Source: Desulfoferrobacter suflitae (GTDB lineage Bacteria; Desulfobacterota; Syntrophobacteria; Syntrophobacterales; Syntrophobacteraceae). Taken from it: a DNA stretch of 54,149 nucleotides. This document shows, one piece after another, positions 9,321 to 16,560 of the stretch. The first letter of the stretch is position 1. Each line of letters opens with the position of its first letter. Location of the stretch: positions 1 to 54,149 of the forward strand of contig NZ_JAIBKA010000016.1 in assembly GCF_022603395.1 (NCBI RefSeq), in the 5' to 3' direction. The notes beneath the pieces are model-generated. The model saw only the letters and a program-made list of their open reading frames with translations, searched no databases and had not been told where the DNA came from. The position numbers and the translations under genes were made by a program.

Positions 9321-11508
9321 TACTCTTCCACCGATCCTTCGAGTTTGCACGGGACCGGAGGATGCGCCTCCCCCCGTGCCCCCGCGCCTGAGAATCCTCG
9401 CGGGCAACGGTCTGCTCCGTGTCCTCGATCAATTTGGTGACATTCGGGTCCTTCTTGAAGCAGTAGCGGACGCCGTCGTAATGCAGGTACAGGCATGTAT
9501 TACGAAGCTCGGATAAGACGGCGGTGGCCGTGATGTTGTCCAGATCGGGACCGACGCAGGCCGCAAGCAGTTCGTTTTCCGTAACGCCGGGCGGCAGTGT
9601 CTCGTCGCTGCCCGAGCCCTCACGCTTCAATCCGCCAAACGAATACAGAAGGATGGCCGTGGCGATGCGTGTGGCGGGTTTCACACTGGCAAGCGCGGGA
9701 GTCTCGCGTGCCATCCGGTCGTCGATGCGTTTCGCCCGGGCGTTCGGACCGTCGATATCCGCCGTGATGACCGGGTCGTAGTCGTTCTGTACCCCGAGCT
9801 CTTTGAGCATCTTCACCCGGACATCCACGTCCTTCACCGGCACGTCTCCAGGCCCAAGAAGCGCCTTGGCTCCGTCGTTCTTCTTGAGGGAATGCATGCA
9901 GGAGGCAAGGAACCGCAGCGCGCCGCGTGTCCTCTGGAAGGTATCCACCGCGGCCCAGCGTTCCCTCATGATGTCGATGAGCGCGGGATGAAACGGATAG
10001 GCGGCCCGCATCCGATCACGCAGGAGGCGGCCTTCCTCCTCGGCCTGCCGGCGCTCGGAGGGGGTTTCGGCATGAGCCCGCCGCATGCCGGTTATAACCT
10101 CCTGATATGCCATAGCCACATACCGGCCGAGGTTTTTCTTGCCTCCCTTCTTCTTGCAAAGCCAGGTCTGTTTGACCAATGGCACAGTAGCCCCGCACGA
10201 GGGGTTTTTGCAGCGGACGGTCCGCGTCCAGAGATAGGCCACGGGCATGAGGTATCCGGGAGGGATGCTTTCGACAGATGAATCAGGTGGCACAGGCATC
10301 TTGCCTGTGCATTCATAAAAACCAATCCAATCCTCGGGCGAATTAACAAGTTGCCTTTTCACGGGGTTATTGCGGATATAGTTCCACTTCTCCAGAAACT
10401 CGCCTTCATCCCTGACAATCCGGTCGAAGGATTCATCCTGCCATACGGTGCCGGTTCTGCGCATGAGGGCATTGATTTTGTTGGCGGTGAACGACTTGAT
10501 GGAATGAAGGATCGAAGACAAGGAATACCATTGGCCTTTTTCAATTTCCGTAGGTTGCAGAAGCATGTGTACATGGTCTGGCATGACTACGGCAGACCAC
10601 GGATTGTATCGCTCACCGTCAAAATATCGGCAGGAATCGAGAACGATTGTTCGCACCTCAGGAGTTAACTTGATGCCTTTGATCCGACATGTCACAAAAT
10701 AGGTCGATCCACCGATTTGCCAGTGCGGCAAGTTTCTTCGAGTTTTGTAAAGATCCAGCTGCACAGGCTGGAAGCCTGTTCCACCATTTTCTTGCTTCTT
10801 TTTCCTGTACTCGGGGTCCGGTATGAGCGGGTAAAGGTCGCCGATTTCGGCCTTGACCTTCTTGAGCACCCATTTGCCCCAGTAGCGGACCTCGTTAGCC
10901 AGACCGCCCCAGGTGGTTTCGCCCTTCACGTTCTTGAGGCCGGTCATACCGCGGGCATTCGGATCGGGCTTTCCGTATTTCTGCGGATAGACCAGGGTGC
11001 AGAGTTGTATGATGTGCGCCACCAGGTTGAGGTCAAGGGCGTAGGCTTCACAACCGAGGCGTAGGGCCTCCAGGGGAATTGCCCCGCCGCCTGCGAACAT
11101 GTTCAGCACCTTGGGACGCGGGGCGCGGCCTTCCTCGATGTCCTCGACAGTGACCTTCTTGCCGGTCTCTTCGGTCAACCGCTCGGCGTGGGCTTCGAGA
11201 ATGTGCCGCTGGGCTTCCTTGATGACGGTCGGATTGCCCGGATACTTGCAGAGCCGCTCGATAAACTTGGCCGCATTGGCCCGGCCCAGGCTCTGTTTTT
11301 TGTTGTCCGGCCCGTTTTCCGGGATAAACCGCGATGCCGGCACGAGAGCCCCATATACTGCCGCACGGCACGCCACCAGTGGCCGTCTTGCCCACCACAG
11401 ATGCAGGGTCGAAATGTGCCCCTTACGGACCGATTTTTCCCGCGACGCTTCGGCGCTGATCGCCTGTATCGGTAGGAAATCTTCTATGAGTCTGCGGTCG
11501 TCAGACAT
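9139..11508 (-). pseudogene. DUF1156 methyltransferase-like / RAYT / DUF499 chimera
   Basis: A single open frame whose parts belong to three proteins. Residues 1-240 from the ATG at 11508 are the front of a DUF1156 adenine-methyltransferase-like protein, with the SAM motif [14 protein letters not shown]. Residues ~241-408 are a REP-flanked RAYT transposase. Residues ~409-465 resume DUF1156 ([21 protein letters not shown]). Residues ~466-705 match the middle-to-late part of DUF499 ATPases ([34 protein letters not shown]). The last ~85 residues are out of frame. No (D/N)PPY catalytic motif and no Walker A is visible, so neither activity should survive. DUF1156 and DUF499 genes are known neighbours in restriction-like defence cassettes; this looks like a deletion-fused remnant. 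Confidence 0.75.
10286..10785 (-). mobile_element. RAYT transposase flanked by its REP palindromes
   Basis: A 500-base unit with REP-like palindromes facing inward: GGTGGCACAGGC...GCCTGTGC at 10286-10315 and, on the other strand from 10785, GGTGGAACAGGC...GCCTGTGC. Between them is a ~150-residue Y1-type HUH transposase with PDHVHMLL (the HxH metal motif) and [11 protein letters not shown] (the likely catalytic Tyr). The GGTGG head on each palindrome fits RAYT-REP pairs. The unit is inserted in frame in a DUF1156 gene, and its ends are translated as GGTGFQPVQ and CTGKMPVPP, so the host frame reads through. Confidence 0.85.
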
Positions 11509-11812
11509 GGATTTCATCCCTGGAATCATTCGTTTGTTCATCCCACATTTCCCGATATGCGTTGACGTAAAAAGCCGTTGCCTCCGGGTCAATTTCAAAG
11601 TAATGGCGGCAGAGCCTTTTGTATAACGCCGGTATTTCATCGTCGAAACAGAAGTCGAGCATGCCGTCAAGGCAATGTTCGATGCGCCTTGAATCTCGGC
11701 ATTATGTCTTCAAGATGTCATCGACCTCGGTCGAATATTGTGGTACAGCCTCACGGGCAAGCTCTTTTGTGATCTTGGCCGGTTCGCCTATACGATTAAC
11801 AAGATCATCCAT
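11501..11812 (-). pseudogene. small hypothetical gene with an in-frame TAA
   Basis: From the ATG at 11812 the frame reads 36 codons to a TAA at 11702-11704, then continues in the same frame for about 66 more codons to a stop at 11501 that overlaps the DUF1156 start (ATGTCTGA). Both halves look like real helical protein: MDDLVNRIGEPAKITKELAR, then [19 protein letters not shown] and [14 protein letters not shown]. Most likely it is one ~102-residue gene broken by a nonsense mutation; two tiny genes or readthrough are alternatives. The family is not recognised. Confidence 0.5.
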
Positions 11813-11920
11813 CTATGATTCTGTTTTTTTCTTCATCTGTGCCCGCTACCCCCGCTTGGTTCCTTTCTGTTTTGCGTCCGATTTCCAAGCTGACCGGGCA
11901 TGCCCCTTTGTCCCCTTTGT

Positions 11921-12002
11921 GGCCCAATTGGCCCATATATGGCCCAATCAAATTTAGCGTCACTCGTGAAAAGCTTTGGCCCAATTGGCCCTTTTATGGC
12001 CC
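11921..12002. repeat. two direct repeats with a CCAATTGG core
   Basis: GGCCCAATTGGCCC followed by six AT-rich bases and GGCCC occurs at 11921-11945 and 11978-12002, 57 bases apart. The second copy overlaps the end of the winged-helix gene fragment. They could be remnants of repeated codons in that gene's tail or an operator; I cannot decide which. Confidence 0.4.
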
Positions 12003-12373
12003 TTTGCGCTGTAATTTGTAATAAGCACCTTTCCCTCTTGTTCCAACTTTCATGAAAAGTCCCTTCTTGACAAGATCGGCAAGATCTCGATGCGCAGTAC
12101 GCTTGGAAACTCCCATGAGCTCTTGGTATTCGGAATTCGCGATCTGCCCGACTCCCTTGACATGAGTCACTGCCTGAATCTGCCGCTCATTCAGGTCATA
12201 CCTGGCCATCACTTCCGTCGTCAGCCAATCCCGCCAAAGGGTCACCACCCACTGGCCCGCCCGCTGCTCGAAGTCCGGCTCCGGAAGCTCGGCGGTTTTA
12301 CAGCGTTCGATCATATCCAGCGTGCCGCTGCCGGCCTTCTCGATGTATCTGGCAAGGTAGAGCGGTTCGGCGA
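11994..12373 (-). pseudogene. AlbA_2-type ATP-binding regulator, C-terminal half
   Basis: C-terminal ~125 residues of a RecG-like/AlbA_2 ATP-binding transcriptional regulator. It begins inside the segment AEPLYLARYIEKAGSGTLDMI and ends with a winged helix (NERQIQAVTHVK, YQELMGVSKRTAHRDLADLV). The missing front half lies at 18782-19066. Joining the two at the 8-bp repeat TTCGGCGA restores the uninterrupted segment RNPLIAEPLYLARYIEKAG. The gene was therefore split by the 6.4-kb serine-recombinase element. It cannot be functional unless the element excises. Confidence 0.85.
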
Positions 12374-12463
12374 CCATCTCACACTGCGCATATTAACTCA
12401 AATTTTCGGACTTTAAGAATCGTCCATCCACATCACCCTCTTTTTGGGCAATTCGTTCCCCTT

Positions 12464-12664
12464 GTGAAAGTCTGGGAACACAAGAAAAAACGCTACTACG
12501 TTATTCAACTCCCGGATAAAAGCAATACCCGCATTCCGCTCCACTGGGCAGACCAAGGCAAAACGCCTCTAGCGGAATTGACGGCCGAGCAGCCTGTTTT
12601 TACCCTCGATTCAATCAGAGAATTAGTCTTGCTCATCAGAAACCTCAAGGCTTCAAAGGACTGA
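12464..12664 (+). CDS. Y4bD/Y4pK-like small protein
   Basis: A 66-residue protein with a run of short strands (KRYYVIQLPDKSNTRIPLHW) followed by a helix (LDSIRELVLLIRNLK). It resembles the Y4bD/Y4pK family (DUF5372), small proteins encoded beside Y4bA-type recombinases in rhizobia. Function is unknown; its fixed place next to the recombinase suggests an accessory role in element movement (inference). It is the first gene inside the element's left end, 50 bases before the next gene. Confidence 0.65.
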   Translation: MKVWEHKKKRYYVIQLPDKSNTRIPLHWADQGKTPLAELTAEQPVFTLDSIRELVLLIRNLKASKD

Positions 12665-12713
12665 GAGTCGCTACTATGCTTTTCCATTCCACACCGTGCA
12701 AAGGAGGAAGGAT

Positions 12714-12875
12714 ATGGAAAAGCAACTGCACCTTTTTCGACGCGACATCAACTGCTCCACTATTTGGCCGCGGCTGCCGGAGGAAAGCAGGCAAAAAATC
12801 GAAGACATTTTTGCTGAGTTGATCATCGAGCAACTGAGCTCACTTTCCGAGGAGATCAAAGATCATGAGAAATGA
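12714..12875 (+). CDS. 53-residue element protein, unknown
   Basis: A small acidic helical protein (MEKQLHLFRRDINC..., ending LSSLSEEIKDHEK) with a strong ribosome-binding site, AAAGGAGGAAG, 6-8 bases before the ATG at 12714. Its last 11 bases overlap an ATG that is the original start of the recombinase (ATGAGAAATGA), so the two were translationally coupled. It sits where y4bC/y4pJ-type genes lie in related elements. The last 37 codons are duplicated at 16449-16560. Confidence 0.6.
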   Translation: MEKQLHLFRRDINCSTIWPRLPEESRQKIEDIFAELIIEQLSSLSEEIKDHEK

Positions 12876-12877
12876 CA
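12766..12877 (+). repeat. 112-bp direct repeat, left copy (flanks IS66)
   Basis: Identical over all 112 bases to 16449-16560. It contains the end of the 53-residue gene, GAGGAG and the first four codons of the recombinase. It abuts the left terminal repeat of the IS66 element exactly at 12878. Confidence 0.95.
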
Positions 12878-13153
12878 GTGTGCTTTCGGCAAGCCTGCGC
12901 AGGCGATTTTTTTTCATAGGGAGCGGCGCAGCGATTTTGGCGTGATTTGGTATGGGCATGAGGCTGGTCGTGCCCAGAAGCCGAGACTCAGAGGGAGGGT
13001 GGCGTGGTGTGGCCCCACGGTGCGGCAAAACGATACCCATGAGCCCGGGTAATGGGCAAGCTTGGGTTGTCGCTCGGCGTTGAATTTTCCGGCTGCCTAC
13101 CGACAAGGGTGCAGGGAACTGATGTAGATAGCGAGTGTTCCGAGGAGCCGTGA

Positions 13154-14722
13154 CTACGGAGGGCTTGAAAGTGCCGCCTCATAATTCCACGGCATCCATC
13201 GACTGGGATTCCGTGCAAGCTCGGATGCATTCCGCAAAAGAGTTGTGAGATAGTGGAAGGCGTTTACCCCCGTCAGATGACAGGTGTGGATGAGGCTCAT
13301 GAAGAGGTCTCCCACCCAAGCTCCCCGCTGAGTCTTGTAGAAAAGGGAGTTGCGGCGGTGTCGAATGGCCATCTTAAGGGCTCTTTCACAGATATTATTG
13401 TCAAGGGGAGCACCGGGAACCCTGAGGAAGAGAGTGAATTGCTCCCAGCGCTTGAGCATGTATTGGATGGCGTTTCCCAGGCCTGAGTTGGGCTCGATCT
13501 TTTTGTCATCGAGTTGTGTCTCCATCCAGCTTTTTAGCTCATCCATCACGGGGCCGCTTTGCTTTTGATGGAATTGCAGTCTCTCTTCTGGCGACATATT
13601 GCGCTCTTTGGCCAGGGCATCATGGTGGTAGACTTTGGCCAGGTTCTCTATGACGAATCGGCACTCTTCGGGAAAGGCATCGAGCACCCCGACGAAGTTC
13701 CTGCGAGCGTGGCTCATGCAGTTGCACAGCATGGTCAGGAGGTCCGCCGACATGTTGCGAGACAGAGCGTCGCACATCTGGATGGGAAGAGAAAGCTCCT
13801 CGATCCTTTGCAGGAGGAGGTCCCTTAAGTTTTCGCCGGCGTGTTGCGTGCCGGTAACAAAGCAGGCAATGGTTCTGTCTTCCGATTCACAAACCAGTCC
13901 TGTTGTGAACGTGCCGGTTCTACCGTCGGTTTCCTCCCGTTCCTTTTTCTTGGCGTTAAGAGCGAGGACCTTCATGTGGGTGTCGTCCTGATAGATTCTT
14001 TCCGCCTGTGCTGCCTCGTGGGTCAGGTGATCGAAGACAGGTTTGAGGGTGGCGGCGTGTTCATTAACGATCTCCCACTGGGTGGATGCGGCAAGAGGAA
14101 TACCGCAGCCGGCCTGCAGCTTTTCGAGCCGATGAAAGGGCAGTCCGAAGCCATAGCGTGCCAGTGCAACCATGGCGCCGACTGTCTCGTCATATTTTTT
14201 CTCGCTCGCCTCAGGGGGCTTTTCGGCAGTGAAAATCTCGCCACAGAGATTGCAGCGGAATTTTTCGAGCAGGTAGAGGATGGCCTGAATGGGAGCCGCG
14301 GCAAAGAAGTTCAAAAGGACTCCGGGGTCGACTCGATAGACCCGGCCTTTCTCACATTCGGGGCAACGGTCACCGTGCTCCAAAGAATCATGAGCCACAG
14401 CGACTTTGTTTGCGCCGGTATAGTCTTGTGCACTATTTCGACCGTGCCCCTTTTTGCGAGCTTGCCGCTCGACACCGGCATCTTTGTTTGCGCTCTCCTT
14501 CAGTACCCGTTTGGAGGTCTCCGTTTTGACCCCGAAGATCATGCGGAGAAGGCGCACGATGGATCTGGATTTACTCTGGAGAAGGTCTCGAAGGTTTGAA
14601 AGGGCACAAACCAGGGAAGCCAGAAGGGAAAAATCTTGCGGACTGAGGCACTGCTCAGCCCTCTTGAGAAAAGCGTCAAGCTTTTCCGGATCGAGTTCTA
14701 TTGAGGGAAGCTTTGTTGACAT
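13154..14722 (-). CDS. tnpC: IS66 transposase TnpC
   Basis: The main IS66 transposase, ~522 residues from the ATG at 14722. An upstream in-frame start at 14761 would overlap the preceding gene further and adds residues foreign to the family. It has an N-terminal helical/leucine-zipper region (LDAFLKRAEQCL), a zinc-binding segment (CPECEKGRVYRV and later CNLCGEIF), then the catalytic core with QDDTHMKVL and a late NNICERALK segment that supplies the acidic residue. It overlaps the end of the DUF4338 gene by 25 bases. The frame is intact, so the element may still be active. Confidence 0.93.
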   Translation of the reverse strand: MSTKLPSIELDPEKLDAFLKRAEQCLSPQDFSLLASLVCALSNLRDLLQSKSRSIVRLLRMIFGVKTETSKRVLKESANKDAGVERQARKKGHGRNSAQDYTGANKVAVAHDSLEHGDRCPECEKGRVYRVDPGVLLNFFAAAPIQAILYLLEKFRCNLCGEIFTAEKPPEASEKKYDETVGAMVALARYGFGLPFHRLEKLQAGCGIPLAASTQWEIVNEHAATLKPVFDHLTHEAAQAERIYQDDTHMKVLALNAKKKEREETDGRTGTFTTGLVCESEDRTIACFVTGTQHAGENLRDLLLQRIEELSLPIQMCDALSRNMSADLLTMLCNCMSHARRNFVGVLDAFPEECRFVIENLAKVYHHDALAKERNMSPEERLQFHQKQSGPVMDELKSWMETQLDDKKIEPNSGLGNAIQYMLKRWEQFTLFLRVPGAPLDNNICERALKMAIRHRRNSLFYKTQRGAWVGDLFMSLIHTCHLTGVNAFHYLTTLLRNASELARNPSRWMPWNYEAALSSPP

Positions 14723-15585
14723 AGCTTTTCTCGAAAACGCCTGGTGAGCGGATATCCCCATACAGCTTTTAGAGAGCGGTTGGGTTTCATGGTATGGTCA
14801 TTTTTGCCCCGTCCCGTTGTCAGACCGAGATAGATCCAATTGGCAGCCTGGTAGCAGGTGCCTCGGAAACGCTCGGTGTCCACGAAAGTCTCGAGAAAAT
14901 AAAGGGGGTGTCCGTAAACCTGCTGCCAGTCCGAAGAGATCCTTCGCACCACTTTCGACAGCAGATGGGACGCGAGATGGGGTACCGAAACCCATGGCAA
15001 TATGAGAAAGCGGCTGTTGTAGGCCAAAAAGTAGAGATTGTCACGACGTTGCCTGGCTGTCCAGCCGATGACACGGTCTCGTGAGCCAATATGGCGAGGC
15101 GGCGATGACCAACTGAAACAGGCGATGGGCCGCTCGCAAGCCATCACCAGGTACTTGAGATGCTCGCCCACCGGCTGGCAGTAGCCCAGGTAATGGTAGT
15201 GCTCAACGAGACTGTTGAAGAGTCTCTCCAGCGGCCCCCTTCGTACCTGCTGAAACTCGAACTGCGGTAGTCGCGACAAGCGGCCACTTATAGGGGTTTG
15301 ATCGATCTCGCACGGTTCTGGCCTTTTACGAACAGCCAGTGGGTTGTGCGGAGTGAATTTCTTGGGTGGGAGTTCGATATGGCCCGCCCTGTCAAGTTCG
15401 AGCATGAGTGAGCGGCATACCATGTCACGAAGCTCTCCGTTGCGTTGCACCCAGTTCCATGCTCGGCACAGCCTGCGGGAGAGCTTGCGGCGGCTGTCGC
15501 CTGGATGATCCGCTATCAGAGAGCGGATGAAGGCGACGTCCTCCTCGGTCACTGTCTTGGCTCTGTAGATTAGTATCGTTTCCAC
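14698..15585 (-). CDS. DUF4338 (DruA-family) passenger protein
   Basis: About 295 residues from a GTG at 15585 (protein VETILIYRAKTVTEED), which fits the usual family N-terminus better than the TTG 12 codons upstream. The family segments are present: SRRKLSRRLCRAWNWVQRNGELRDMVCR near the start, LSRFLI-like YNSRFLILPWV, LASHLLSKVVRRI, ETFVDTERFRGTCYQAANW, and a KAVWGYPL tail. DUF4338 is the DruA component of Druantia anti-phage systems but is also known as a passenger in IS66-like elements, as here between tnpB and tnpC. No other Druantia gene is present, so a defence role should not be assumed. Confidence 0.85.
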   Translation of the reverse strand: METILIYRAKTVTEEDVAFIRSLIADHPGDSRRKLSRRLCRAWNWVQRNGELRDMVCRSLMLELDRAGHIELPPKKFTPHNPLAVRKRPEPCEIDQTPISGRLSRLPQFEFQQVRRGPLERLFNSLVEHYHYLGYCQPVGEHLKYLVMACERPIACFSWSSPPRHIGSRDRVIGWTARQRRDNLYFLAYNSRFLILPWVSVPHLASHLLSKVVRRISSDWQQVYGHPLYFLETFVDTERFRGTCYQAANWIYLGLTTGRGKNDHTMKPNRSLKAVWGYPLTRRFREKLCQQSFPQ

Positions 15586-15636
15586 GTGAGGACATCTACC
15601 ACGCGGAGACCTGGAACGCAAGATGAAAATGCGAAT

Positions 15637-15972
15637 CTACTGCAATTTTCTGAAAAACTTCACCACCCCTTGGGGAGTAGGGAAGTTCCAGATGAGGTTC
15701 TGAAGCTCGTGGGCATCCATCTGACTCCTGTCAGGCCAAACCTGGAACCGCCCGCTCGATAGCCTCTTTTGACAAAGCCAGAACCCCTGACCGTCGTAGC
15801 AAAGGACTTTGATGGTAGTCCTGCGGCGGTTGAAAAAGACAAAGACGGTTCCGGAGAATGGATCAGCATCGAGCACTTGGCGGCAGATGCGCGAAAGTCC
15901 GTCAATGCCTTTGCGAAAATCAACAGGCCTTGTGCAGGCAAGTATTCGCATCTGAGGGCTGATCTGGATCAT
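15637..15972 (-). CDS. tnpB: IS66 accessory protein TnpB
   Basis: A 111-residue IS66 Orf2/TnpB protein. The hallmark segments are PVDFRKGIDGLSRIC near residues 16-30 and FVFFNRRRTTIKVLCYDGQGFWLCQKRL in the middle. It is required together with TnpA and TnpC for transposition of IS66 elements, although its exact role is not established. It overlaps the tnpA stop by 4 bases (15969-15972), indicating coupled translation, and is followed by the DUF4338 gene after about 50 bases. Confidence 0.92.
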   Translation of the reverse strand: MIQISPQMRILACTRPVDFRKGIDGLSRICRQVLDADPFSGTVFVFFNRRRTTIKVLCYDGQGFWLCQKRLSSGRFQVWPDRSQMDAHELQNLIWNFPTPQGVVKFFRKLQ

Positions 15973-16364
15973 CGGCTATGGCTCACAAAGCAGCTTATGA
16001 GATGCACGAGCTCAGACTGAAGAGCGGCATCCGTCTCGATTTTCAGCTCAAAGCCAGAAGGAGAGCGCAGTTCCATAACGCATGGGGATACGGAAAATAA
16101 AGAGGGCACCTTCACCTCGACAAATTGTGAAGCCATGCTTTTGCCCACTCGTTCATGAATACGTTCCTTGAGCTGAGTGTAGTTGAGCCGAAGCGTCCTC
16201 GCAATTCGCAAGGTGGGATATGAGGCGGAGAGATCGACCGCCGCCCGCCAAAGCTCCTCGGGGATACGATCCCGCTTCTGTCGTGAGCGACGCCACTGTT
16301 CAAAGGCGTCACATACTGTCTGCAAATCTTGCGGTTCTTCCGGTAGGTGCCGCTCTTGCTTCAT
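15969..16364 (-). CDS. tnpA: IS66 TnpA-like protein
   Basis: 131 residues, the first gene inside the right end of the element. A helix-turn-helix region is suggested by IPEELWRAAVDLSASYPTLRIARTLRLNYTQLKERI, and the C-terminal half contains CVMELRSPSGFELKIE, typical of IS66 Orf1 proteins. It likely binds DNA within the element. The gene lies 64 bases from the inverted repeat, and an AGGAG-like stretch precedes the ATG at 16364. The frame is intact. Confidence 0.85.
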   Translation of the reverse strand: MKQERHLPEEPQDLQTVCDAFEQWRRSRQKRDRIPEELWRAAVDLSASYPTLRIARTLRLNYTQLKERIHERVGKSMASQFVEVKVPSLFSVSPCVMELRSPSGFELKIETDAALQSELVHLISCFVSHSR

Positions 16365-16448
16365 CGGCTGTTCTCCTTCCTTGCTAAGGGTTCAGCCGAT
16401 CATAGCACCTCGGGCTGGGGAGTTCATGCAGGCTTGCCGAAAGCACAC

Positions 16449-16560
16449 GGCCGCGGCTGCCGGAGGAAAGCAGGCAAAAAATCGAAGACATTTTTGCTGA
16501 GTTGATCATCGAGCAACTGAGCTCACTTTCCGAGGAGATCAAAGATCATGAGAAATGACA
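16449..16560 (+). repeat. 112-bp direct repeat, right copy
   Basis: Identical to 12766-12877. It starts exactly at the outer edge of the right IS66 terminal repeat and restores the ribosome-binding site and start of the recombinase gene, which is why that gene remains intact despite the insertion. Confidence 0.95.

Larger units (their letters stand above)
12878..16448 (-). mobile_element. IS66-family element with DruA-like passenger
   Basis: A 3,571-bp element with perfect 21-bp terminal inverted repeats that start GTGTGCTTTCGGCAAGCCTG (12878-12898 and, inverted, 16428-16448). It carries tnpA, tnpB, a DUF4338 (DruA-like) gene and tnpC on the minus strand. The 275 bases between the left end and tnpC hold no gene I can support. 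Instead of the usual 8-bp target duplication of IS66 elements, it is flanked directly by 112-bp perfect direct repeats. Confidence 0.9.

Noticed and set aside
11619-12021. Proline- and Trp-rich plus-strand frames near the CCAATTGG repeats
   Set aside because: Antisense to gene remnants and low in complexity; the repeats alone are reported.
14698-15585. A Druantia anti-phage system
   Set aside because: Only DruA-type DUF4338 domains are present, each inside a transposable element; no druB-E or DruE-like helicase is visible.
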